Part shown: positions 1 to 7,206 of the stretch, in pieces | Numbering within the stretch: position 1 is the stretch's first letter | Layout: each line of letters opens with the position of its first letter | The notes under the pieces: model-generated | What the model saw: the letters and a program-made list of their open reading frames with translations, nothing else | The model's database searches: none | What the model was told of the DNA's origin: nothing | DNA from: Prosthecobacter sp. | Lineage (GTDB): Bacteria; Verrucomicrobiota; Verrucomicrobiia; Verrucomicrobiales; Verrucomicrobiaceae | Assembly (NCBI GenBank): GCA_019186985.1 | Contig: JABARQ010000001.1 | Location: 62,001-126,000, forward strand | Direction: 5' to 3' | Length of the DNA: 64,000 nt | Program-made: the position numbers and the translations under genes

Positions 1-553
1 GGATGTGGTCGTCGAAGTTTTCCACGCCCAGGCTGAGGCGGGTGACGCCGACCTCGCGGATGCCGGAGAGCTTGACCTCGTTGAGCGTTCCGGGTTCGGC
101 CTCGAAGGCCACCTCGGCGGCGCCCTCCCAGCTCACCAGGTCCTTCATGCGGCTGGTCAGGTCGCGCAGCTGGGGCACGCTGAGGTAGCTGGGCGTGCCG
201 CCGCCGAAATAGACGAAGTGAGCCTTGCGGCCCTGGATGTAGGGCGTGGAGGCATAGCGCTCCATCTCACGCATTCCTGCGTCGATGTAGGCCTTGATCT
301 CCTGGGCGTTCTTGTCGGTGTAGACCTTGAAGTAGCAGAAGTGGCAGCGTTTGCGGCAGAAGGGGATGTGGAAGTAGATGCCCAGCGGCACGTCCTGCGG
401 GGCCGGACGCTGCATCACGGCCTCCACGGCGGGCACCTGCTCCGGCTTCCAGAAGGAGAAGGGGGGATAGTTGGAGACGAAGTAGTTTCCAGCCTCGGTC
501 TTTTCAGGCTGCTTGTTCGTCGCTGGCTGGGGGGCTTCCAGGGTGTTGGACAT
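1..553 (-). CDS. HemN-like radical SAM protein (coproporphyrinogen III oxidase family), 3' end off the window
   Basis: The first 184 codons are present and the frame runs off the left edge without a stop. The start is the ATG at 553 (protein begins MSNTLEAPQP). About residue 70 comes IYFHIPFCRKRCHFCYF, giving the CxxxCxxC cluster that binds the radical-SAM [4Fe-4S] centre. It is followed by VYFGGGTPSYLS, the glycine-rich SAM-binding segment typical of the HemN/HemW group, and by EAEPGTLNE. Family members decarboxylate coproporphyrinogen III or act as haem chaperones, and some are specialised side branches. The N-terminal stretch of about 55 residues before the cluster is longer than in HemW. 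Without the C-terminal half I cannot separate oxidase, HemW and other relatives. It shares its strand with the next three genes but is separated from them by 77 bp. Confidence 0.85.
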   Translation of the reverse strand, partial: MSNTLEAPQPATNKQPEKTEAGNYFVSNYPPFSFWKPEQVPAVEAVMQRPAPQDVPLGIYFHIPFCRKRCHFCYFKVYTDKNAQEIKAYIDAGMREMERYASTPYIQGRKAHFVYFGGGTPSYLSVPQLRDLTSRMKDLVSWEGAAEVAFEAEPGTLNEVKLSGIREVGVTRLSLGVENFDDHI

Positions 554-630
554 GGCGAAAATGGGAACGGTTGCCACAGCCTAGTTCTGCCGCGAAAAAG
601 CGCCAGCGGGGAAAGCTCCGGGACGATCCC

Positions 631-2112
631 TCAGTCGTTCAGCAGCAGCCTTAGGAAATCGCCGTCACGAAACCTGGCGTTGCTGCCAAGGCGGACGATG
701 ACCAGATCCTGAGATGGGATGACGTAAAGCCGCTGATAGCCGCTGCCGATGCAGGCGATGAGGTCGGGCGGAGCGTCCCGACCGATGCAGACGCGGCCCC
801 AGGACTGCCTGTCCCAGTCCAGTTCGAGCTGATCCTCGATGTCAATTTCACGCGGGTGCAGCCTGTCGGCCGCGCGGTTGTTCCAGAAACCGAAGCTGTA
901 GGCGGTGTTGGCATCCGAGCCAGCAAGCAGGGGCTGGAGGGATTCATGCTTCAGCACGGGCGCTCCATCACGCAGCAGGCAGGTTCCGAGCTTCGCCCAT
1001 TGCCCGGCGGTCATGATGAAACCTGCGGCAAGCAGAGGGTTGCCGGCTGCGTCGGGCAGGTACCGCTGAGGGCCGAGGCCAAGGGGCCGAAGCACGCGGC
1101 GTTCAAGGTACCGGGTGGGTGACTCCCCGCGCCTTCCTCCGGACAGCCTCCGCTTCAGCACTTCATGGAAGACCTGGAGCTGGCTGGGGCCGTAGATGAA
1201 GCGTTTGCCGGGCGTGGCGGCCATGGGGCGTTTCAAGGCCATCTGGTTGCGGTCTTCCAGCCCGTCCTCATGGATGGTTAGGCCACGCTCCAGTCCTCCG
1301 GTGAAGTTGAGCAGCTGATGCAGGGTCACCCGGCTGCGCCGTTTGTCCTCACGCCATTCCTTCACGGTGTCGGCGACGGGTTCATCGAGCTTGATGACGC
1401 CGTCCTCCACCGCCGCCATGGCGGCCAGTCCCCAGAAGCCCTTGGTGCCGCTGAAGATGCGGTGTGGCTGGGCGCGTGCCCCGCCCTTGCCATGGTTCTC
1501 ATGGATGATCTTCCCATGCTGCCGGATGAGGAGGGAACTGGTGCGGCGTTCCTCGGCATAGTGGGCCGCAGCCTTCAGGGCGGCGGGTTTCAGAAAGACG
1601 GGTTCGGGCCTGCTGGCACAGGCCGGCAGCGCGAGGCCAGCACCGCCAAGCCCAAGCCATGCCAGCATGCGCCGACGGGTGGCCAGCTTGCCGATGCGTC
1701 CGCGCATGTCACGCTCGGCGTCGTCGCACAGGCTTTTCAGCATGTCGGGGCTGATCCAGCCCGCACCGAAGGCGGTGATGGTTTCACGGACCAGGCCGTC
1801 CGCGGAGGCCACCTGCATGCTGCGCTCCCCGGCGTACCTGGCGACGAGCTTTTCGATCAGGTCATCCGCGGTATGTCCGGCGTCGGCAAAGATGATCTGC
1901 AGGCCCTCGGGTTCACGCTCCTCGGTGACTCTGGCGGTGGTGCCGTCAAAGACCACGACCACCTGCATGCCGCTCATGTCCTGCAGATGCCGCAGGCGCT
2001 GGAGCAGTTCCGTCCTGGCCAGGTGCCTCTTTCCCGCGCTGCGCATGTGCCTGGCAAGCTCCGGCCAGGCATGCATGACATTGTGACCATCCACGAGGAG
2101 GTAGCTGGGCAT
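631..2112 (-). CDS. NYN-domain nuclease (YacP-like) fused in frame to a serine beta-lactamase-like lipoprotein
   Basis: One 493-codon frame carries two unrelated modules. Residues 1-150 begin MPSYLLVDGHNVMHAWPEL and contain VVVFDGT and GHTADDLIEKLV, the acidic metal-binding pattern of YacP-type NYN RNases. The second module starts around the internal ATG at 1707. It shows a twin-arginine-like TRRRMLAWLGLGGAGLALPAC stretch ending in a lipobox, followed by a beta-lactamase/esterase fold with SGTKG (SxxK nucleophile, about residue 221) and a class-C-like layout to the C-terminus. The ATG at 2112 gives the canonical YacP N-terminus; an upstream TTG at 2151 is less likely. An export signal in the middle of a polypeptide is odd, so two proteins made from one frame (second start near 1707) or a sequencing or evolutionary loss of a stop are real alternatives. 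waaA ends 47 bp upstream. Confidence 0.8.
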   Translation of the reverse strand: MPSYLLVDGHNVMHAWPELARHMRSAGKRHLARTELLQRLRHLQDMSGMQVVVVFDGTTARVTEEREPEGLQIIFADAGHTADDLIEKLVARYAGERSMQVASADGLVRETITAFGAGWISPDMLKSLCDDAERDMRGRIGKLATRRRMLAWLGLGGAGLALPACASRPEPVFLKPAALKAAAHYAEERRTSSLLIRQHGKIIHENHGKGGARAQPHRIFSGTKGFWGLAAMAAVEDGVIKLDEPVADTVKEWREDKRRSRVTLHQLLNFTGGLERGLTIHEDGLEDRNQMALKRPMAATPGKRFIYGPSQLQVFHEVLKRRLSGGRRGESPTRYLERRVLRPLGLGPQRYLPDAAGNPLLAAGFIMTAGQWAKLGTCLLRDGAPVLKHESLQPLLAGSDANTAYSFGFWNNRAADRLHPREIDIEDQLELDWDRQSWGRVCIGRDAPPDLIACIGSGYQRLYVIPSQDLVIVRLGSNARFRDGDFLRLLLND

Positions 2113-2159
2113 GGGGAGGGTTCTCGGTTTTCTGACTTGGATCGCCTGCAAAGCCGTGC

Positions 2160-3506
2160 CTATGAAAACAAGGCAAGCAAGGTCTTTTCGGTGGCGCCTT
2201 CGTGGGCTCGCAGGGCGGCGTGGCCGGCTTCACCAAGCTGCCGGCAGCGCATGTCGTCGGCGAGCAGGGATTCGAGCTCGCGTTCCAACGACCCCGCATC
2301 CCGCACCTGGACGGCGCCGTGTTGCTTCAACAGCAGCTCGACAAGGGCCTCGAAGTTTTCCATGTGCGGGCCGAAAAGGACCGGCTTCTTTGCCATGACG
2401 GCCTCGGCGGGATTCTGGCCGCCTTGAGAGAGGAAGCTTTTGCCGACGATGACGATGTCGGCGAGGCACTGCCAGGCGCGCAGCTCGCCCGTGGTGTCGA
2501 CCAGCAGCGTGGGAAGGCCGGAGGCAGGGGATGCCGCCGCGGATGCCACTCCGCTGCGCCTCCGGGCCTCGATGCCGCATTCGCGCAGCTCCTCCAGGAT
2601 GGAGCCGGTGCGTTCGACATGCCGGGGCACGATGAGCAGGGCCAGTTTGCCATGCTTTTGGTTCAGCGGAAGGATGCGCCGGGCGAGCAGCAGCTCCTCG
2701 CCGTTGTGGGTGCTGGCGAGGAGGATCACGCGGTGTTCCTCCCCGATGCCCGCCTGGCGGAGGATCAACCGAAGCTGCTCCACCTGGGCCGGGTCGGCCT
2801 CGGCGCCCTGGGGGTCGAACTTGATGCTGCCGGTGTGCTGGATGCGTTCAGGCAGGACGCCGATGGAAGTGAAGCGTGCGGCGTCGGACGGTTCCTGGAC
2901 AAGCACACGGTCCAGCATCTGGAAGACAGGCTTGATGATGAATCCCAGCCGCCGGAAGCGTCGCTCGGAGCGCGCGGACAGCCGGGCGTTCACCATGGAG
3001 ACGGGGATGCCCTGGCACCGGGCGGCAAAGGCGAGGTTGGGCCAGAGCTCGGCCTCGACGAGGATGATCCGCGAGGGCTGGATGAGATCGAGAAAGCGCA
3101 GGCCGACCCAGGGCAGGTCGACCGGCGAGTACAGCACCACGACCTGCCGGGGATGACGTATGGCGAACTCCTCCACCATGGCGTGGCCGGTGGGCGTGGT
3201 GGTGGTGATGACGATGCCTGAAGCGGGGCGCTGCTTCAGCAGGCGAGTCACCAGCTTGATGGCGATTCCGGCCTCGCCCACGCTGACGGCATGAATCCAC
3301 AGCCGCTCGGCACCTGGGGAAAGGGTGGCGATGGCGGCCTGCTTTTCAGGGGCGGGCGAGCCGAACCTCTCGCTCATGTCCGACCAGCGTCCGCCGCGCG
3401 CCCGCATTTTGCGCAGGGCTCCCGGCAGCATGAAGACCAGGCCGACGGGCAGCAGCAGGTTGTAGAGGATCAGGGTGAGGGGCAGGGACATCAGCGGGGT
3501 TTCCAT
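2160..3506 (-). CDS. waaA: 3-deoxy-D-manno-octulosonic acid (Kdo) transferase
   Basis: The 448-residue protein is the usual size for WaaA/KdtA, the inner-membrane glycosyltransferase that adds Kdo from CMP-Kdo to lipid A precursor in LPS core synthesis. An N-terminal hydrophobic anchor (LTLILYNLLLPVGLVFMLP) is followed by LWIHAVSVGE, the conserved WxHxxSxGE acceptor-site motif. Further motifs are ITTTTPTGHAM, YSPVDLPWVG, ILVEAELWPNL and NARLSARSERR, all characteristic of the family. The C-terminal half has VGKSFLSQGGQNPAEA and PVLFGPHMENF, the CMP-Kdo-binding region. The ATG at 3506 was chosen because the longer frame begins with TTG; an ATG at 3491 is also possible. It follows rsmD by 28 bp and probably shares a transcript. 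It implies a Gram-negative envelope. Confidence 0.93.
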   Translation of the reverse strand: METPLMSLPLTLILYNLLLPVGLVFMLPGALRKMRARGGRWSDMSERFGSPAPEKQAAIATLSPGAERLWIHAVSVGEAGIAIKLVTRLLKQRPASGIVITTTTPTGHAMVEEFAIRHPRQVVVLYSPVDLPWVGLRFLDLIQPSRIILVEAELWPNLAFAARCQGIPVSMVNARLSARSERRFRRLGFIIKPVFQMLDRVLVQEPSDAARFTSIGVLPERIQHTGSIKFDPQGAEADPAQVEQLRLILRQAGIGEEHRVILLASTHNGEELLLARRILPLNQKHGKLALLIVPRHVERTGSILEELRECGIEARRRSGVASAAASPASGLPTLLVDTTGELRAWQCLADIVIVGKSFLSQGGQNPAEAVMAKKPVLFGPHMENFEALVELLLKQHGAVQVRDAGSLERELESLLADDMRCRQLGEAGHAALRAHEGATEKTLLALFS

Positions 3507-3534
3507 GCCACTGCCCGCGCGCTGAGGCAAGCCG

Positions 3535-4122
3535 TCAGCAGGAGGTGCCTCCGCCCGCGCGTTTTCTCAGCCAGACGATGCGCGTCGATCCATAATCACG
3601 TTCGCGCACCCGCTCCCAGACATCCCCGTAGCTGGCGTTGTTGCGCGTGGCCAGGCTTTCAAGAACGACGCTGGCTCCGGCGGGAAACAGGGCCTGGAAG
3701 TGTTCATCGGCCGCCAGCCGGGCGCTGAGGTCGATGTCGCCTGGCCTGTGGGCATAGGGAGGATCGGCAAAGGCCAGGTCAAAGGTCGCGCCGCTCGCAG
3801 CGAGCCGGGCCACGGCCTTGAAGACGTCGCCCTGCCGGATGGTGGCTCCCTCGAGCCGGGTTTTGGCGAGATTTCTTTGGATGACTTCGCAGGCCCCGCG
3901 ATCCTGATCAACAAGGAGTGCGCTGACGGCCCCGCGGCTCAGGCATTCAAGGCCGAGTGCGCCGGAGCCGGCAAAGAGGTCGAGCACCCGGGCGTCCGGG
4001 ACGAGCTCGCCCAGCATGTTGAAGACCGCCTGGCGCACACGATCCTGAGTGGGGCGTGTGACGGACTTGGGAACTTCCAGCGGGATGCCACCCGCGCTGC
4101 CGGAGATGAGGCGCATGCCCAC
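3535..4122 (-). CDS. rsmD: 16S rRNA (guanine966-N2)-methyltransferase RsmD
   Basis: The 195-residue cytoplasmic protein matches RsmD, which methylates G966 of 16S rRNA in the assembled 30S subunit using S-adenosylmethionine. The N-terminus has MRLISGSAGGIPL and the RPTQDRVRQAVFNML signature. The SAM-binding motif is DLFAGSGALGLE (about residues 48-59), and the catalytic ADPPY motif is at 119-123. The length is typical. A second ATG two codons in (4116) could be the start. It lies first of the minus-strand rsmD-waaA-NYN group, with waaA starting 28 bp after its stop. Confidence 0.93.
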   Translation of the reverse strand: MGMRLISGSAGGIPLEVPKSVTRPTQDRVRQAVFNMLGELVPDARVLDLFAGSGALGLECLSRGAVSALLVDQDRGACEVIQRNLAKTRLEGATIRQGDVFKAVARLAASGATFDLAFADPPYAHRPGDIDLSARLAADEHFQALFPAGASVVLESLATRNNASYGDVWERVRERDYGSTRIVWLRKRAGGGTSC

Positions 4123-4162
4123 CGCTACGAAGAGTCGGTGCGGCGGTCAACGATGGATGCGA

Positions 4163-4196
4163 CAAAGCCCGCGCCGCCGATGCAGCACGGGCTTTG
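4163..4196 (-). terminator. Hairpin after the peroxidase gene
   Basis: CAAAGCCCG at 4163-4171 pairs exactly with CGGGCTTTG at 4188-4196 around a 16-nt GC-rich loop. It lies 20 bp past the peroxidase stop and before rsmD, so it could end the peroxidase transcript. There is no clear T-run, so intrinsic termination is uncertain. Confidence 0.4.
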
Positions 4197-4216
4197 CAAG
4201 GCGGTGGCCGCAGGCT

Positions 4217-6013
4217 TCAGCGGGCGGTGTTCCGGCGTGGGGCCGGGGCGATGAAGACGTTGCGTCCGACCTCGGATCCGATCTCCGTGTTGCGGTGGAT
4301 GATGACACCCAGGGTCTGCGCGTTGATCATGCGCACCATCTCGGCGGACAGCAGCCTTTCATACCAGAAGCGGTCGCCGTCACGAAGCCTCGTGAACTGG
4401 TCCACGAGGATGCGGTGGAAGGTTTCACCCACCATGGAACCCGGCCGGTCGGCTTCGGCGAGGCCGCCGATCCAGAGGTCGATGTCAGCCGGGCTGTCGT
4501 ACGCGGCGTCCAGCTCGGCCGCCACCTGGCGGTCCGGGTTCACGTCCTGGAATCGCCTGACCGGTCGCAGGCCGAGGGCGCTGCGCATCTGGGAGAAGCC
4601 GGGCAGGCCATGGTCGCGCCCGCGCTGGATGTTCAGGGAGGCCAGGTCGAAGCCGCCGGCGCCCGGTGCGCCGAACAAGAAGTTGCGCACGTCATTGATG
4701 AGCCATTCGTCCAGCTCCTGGGCCCTGCCTGTCGCAAGGCCGCGCAGGATCGGGTCGATGCCATGGTCCGTGACCTGCTGGGGCTGGAAGAAGGAGTTCG
4801 CGAGCGAGAGGCTGCCGGCCTCGATTTCCTGGCCGTCGGCGCCAAGGCGCAGGAGGGTGGGGGAGAGCAGGCTGTGACCCAGGCGGTAGGCCGCCGTGGC
4901 GAACTCGTTTGAGATCGTCGGGTCCACCTCCGCCTTGTAACCGCGATACGGCCTGACGGCTCCCGGGCCCAGCAGCACGGGCAGGAACTCGCGATAGGTG
5001 ACGGCCTGCATTTCTGCACCCACGATCATGCGTGCGAACTGGTAGGTTTCCTCGTCCGTGGATTCGGGGTTGGCGCTGCGATAAAGGCCGGCCCAGAAGT
5101 TGTGCTCGCGCAGGAACAGGGTGTGGATGGCGATCAGGCCGACCTGTTCGTTCACCCGCACATCACCGGCGACAAAGAAGCCGGGCACGGGCGGCAGTGC
5201 GGCGAGGAGGTCCGAATGCATGGGCAGCAGGTCGCCGTGTCCGCTCTCGGTGACACGAAGCCTGCCCGTGCCGTCGTTGGCACGCAGCGCGGCCGCACGC
5301 GCGGCGTCGGAGCCGTAGACCTGGGAGGCGTCGATCCAGGCCGTGATGGCGTTTTTCTGCTGCCGCACTCCGCCGACGACCTCGTAGGCGCTGCGATTGA
5401 GGCCGATGGTCACGGTGCCGCTGCCTGTGGGGTCAAATTCAGGGTCGCCTGCCGGCACCGGGATCGGGAAGGCCTCGGCGGGGTCGGCCGTCGGGGTTTC
5501 ATCCAGGTCATGGTCGAGGAACTGGCCCCACTGCCACAGAAAGTCGCTGGCACCACGTCGGTTGGGCCGCAGGTTCTGCTGCTTCGCCACGGCGTTGCTC
5601 ACCACCCTGGCGCTCGGACGTGCGTCGCCTGCGGGAGCCGAAACACCATCGGCATAAGCAGCGGGGACGAGGCGGCGGAAGGGTCTGCCAGGAGTTCCAA
5701 GGCCGGGGCTGGCGATGTTGTTGCCGCCGCCGTCGACGGAGCGGAACTCCGAAGGCAGGATGAAGGATGACGGCAGGCCGGGGGGCAGGGGTTCTCCGGC
5801 GGGCGGCTGCTGGGACCGCGCCCCGGCTGCGGGTTTTGCCGGCTGCAACGGCGGCTGCACCTGGGGCGGCTGCCTGGAGGGATCCATGCGCGGGACGGGG
5901 GCCGCGCCGTTGGGCGACTGGTTAGGCGTGGCAGCAAGGGCGCTGCTGCCGATGAAGATCAGGCCTGCGGCGGAGAGCACGCGGCCGTTTCTGGGATGAC
6001 GGATGGTTTTCAT
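4217..6013 (-). CDS. Secreted animal-type haem peroxidase
   Basis: The 598-residue protein belongs to the animal haem peroxidase superfamily (An_peroxidase), whose bacterial members oxidise small molecules or halides with hydrogen peroxide. A signal peptide (hydrophobic to about residue 27, SSALAA) and a proline-rich linker (about 37-80) precede the catalytic domain. WQWGQFLDHDLDETP holds the distal haem histidine at about residue 168. REHNFWAGLY, YRLGHSLL (probable proximal histidine) and LASLNIQRGRDHGLPGF are conserved family blocks further on. The C-terminus ends shortly after the fold, with no anchor domain visible. It stands alone between hairpins and is not obviously in an operon. The precise substrate cannot be read from the sequence. 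Confidence 0.9.
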   Translation of the reverse strand: MKTIRHPRNGRVLSAAGLIFIGSSALAATPNQSPNGAAPVPRMDPSRQPPQVQPPLQPAKPAAGARSQQPPAGEPLPPGLPSSFILPSEFRSVDGGGNNIASPGLGTPGRPFRRLVPAAYADGVSAPAGDARPSARVVSNAVAKQQNLRPNRRGASDFLWQWGQFLDHDLDETPTADPAEAFPIPVPAGDPEFDPTGSGTVTIGLNRSAYEVVGGVRQQKNAITAWIDASQVYGSDAARAAALRANDGTGRLRVTESGHGDLLPMHSDLLAALPPVPGFFVAGDVRVNEQVGLIAIHTLFLREHNFWAGLYRSANPESTDEETYQFARMIVGAEMQAVTYREFLPVLLGPGAVRPYRGYKAEVDPTISNEFATAAYRLGHSLLSPTLLRLGADGQEIEAGSLSLANSFFQPQQVTDHGIDPILRGLATGRAQELDEWLINDVRNFLFGAPGAGGFDLASLNIQRGRDHGLPGFSQMRSALGLRPVRRFQDVNPDRQVAAELDAAYDSPADIDLWIGGLAEADRPGSMVGETFHRILVDQFTRLRDGDRFWYERLLSAEMVRMINAQTLGVIIHRNTEIGSEVGRNVFIAPAPRRNTAR

Positions 6014-6154
6014 GGTCTTTGCGGGGTTGAACTGCCTGATGGCGGCCGGGAACGGCCGTCGATTTCACCCCGAACAGACCACCGGCTTGTTAAGCGAATG
6101 TGTCAGGTGGCCCGCAGATTTGTGAAGGCTTGGTAAAAGGGCGCGTGCTCACCC

Positions 6155-6170
6155 GCTGACATGTGTCAGC
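6155..6170. promoter_or_regulatory. Perfect 16-bp palindrome between peroxidase and esterase genes
   Basis: GCTGACATGTGTCAGC is fully self-complementary. It lies 34 bp beyond the esterase stop and about 140 bp upstream of the peroxidase start; the half-site TGTCAG recurs near 6100. It could be an operator for a dimeric regulator of the peroxidase gene or a short hairpin ending the esterase transcript. Nothing ties it to a specific protein. Confidence 0.35.
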
Positions 6171-6203
6171 CACGGCCATGACCAGGACGGACCCGGTGGC
6201 CGC

Positions 6204-7076
6204 CTACAGCAGCCCGAGTCTTTTCAGGAAGGCGTCGGTCTTCTGGAAGGTGTCCTGAAGCAGCGCTTCCTCGCGCATCAGGTAGCCGTGGACGCCGCCT
6301 TCATGGACGTCGAGCACGGACGTGTTGCCCGCCTTGAGCATGGCTTCATGAAAAGCCTTGGCCCCGGCAAAGGGCGTGACCGTGTCTCCGGTTCCATGAA
6401 AGGTGATCGTCGGCGGCAGGCCGGGCCGGACGTGATGCACCGGGGACAGCTCCCGCCAGGTGTCGCCGATCTTGGCCTGCCCATAGCCTTCCTTGGAGGT
6501 GTCGATGACCGGGAACAGCAGCACCAGGGCGTTGGGCGTGGTGGAGACCGCCGGATCCTCGCCCTGTTCGTTGACCTTGTCAAAAAGGGCGGTCGAAGCC
6601 GCGAGGTGGCCGCCGGCGGAACCTCCGCTGACGATGATCTTCTGCGGGTCGATGCCAAGCTCGGCGGCGTGGCTGCGAAGATGGCGCACGGCAGAGCGTG
6701 CATCCTTGACGCAGTCATAAACACTGACTCCCGACTTGGCGCTGTGAAGGCGGTACTGCAGGCTGACGGACACCAGACCCAGCCCGGCATAATGCGCGGC
6801 AAAGGGATACATGCGCTGAGGCGTGCCGCCCGTCCAGCCGCCGCCGTGAATGACCATGTAGCAGCCACGCTTGTCGGAAGCCTCCCAGCCCTGGGGGCGG
6901 AAGACATGCATCTGCAGATCGCGGTCACCCACCTTCTTGTAAATCCTGATCTCATCCGGCTTCAGGCTTGAGGCCCTGCGGTCAACCGCGTCCGGGGCCT
7001 TGGGCTGGGCGGGCGTCTGGGCCAGGCAGCCTGACATGGGGGCGAAAAGCAGGGCGGCGATGAGGGGGCGTGTCAT
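6204..7076 (-). CDS. Exported alpha/beta-hydrolase, carbohydrate or short-chain esterase type
   Basis: The 290-residue protein has a lipoprotein-like leader (MTRPLIAALLFAPMSGC) and an alpha/beta-hydrolase fold. MVIHGGGWTGG provides the HGGG oxyanion-hole motif of the hormone-sensitive-lipase/BD-FAE group. VSGGSAGGHLA carries the GxSxG nucleophile, HGTGDTVTP the probable acid residue, and HEGGVHGYLM the catalytic histidine near the C-terminus. Such enzymes in Verrucomicrobiota and Planctomycetota often deacetylate polysaccharides, but the substrate here is unknown. It sits alone on the minus strand, divergent from the PQQ-type propeller gene that starts 130 bp away. Confidence 0.85.
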   Translation of the reverse strand: MTRPLIAALLFAPMSGCLAQTPAQPKAPDAVDRRASSLKPDEIRIYKKVGDRDLQMHVFRPQGWEASDKRGCYMVIHGGGWTGGTPQRMYPFAAHYAGLGLVSVSLQYRLHSAKSGVSVYDCVKDARSAVRHLRSHAAELGIDPQKIIVSGGSAGGHLAASTALFDKVNEQGEDPAVSTTPNALVLLFPVIDTSKEGYGQAKIGDTWRELSPVHHVRPGLPPTITFHGTGDTVTPFAGAKAFHEAMLKAGNTSVLDVHEGGVHGYLMREEALLQDTFQKTDAFLKRLGLL

Positions 7077-7206
7077 GATGGATGGGCGGCGATGGATAAC
7101 GTGCGTTCGAGGTTCGGGTTATCGGTGAACCGGGCTGCGTTTCTCGAAGTGGATGACGGCGGTTTTTGAAGAAGCCGCAAGATTGGGGCGTTGGTTAGGT
7201 CCTCTC

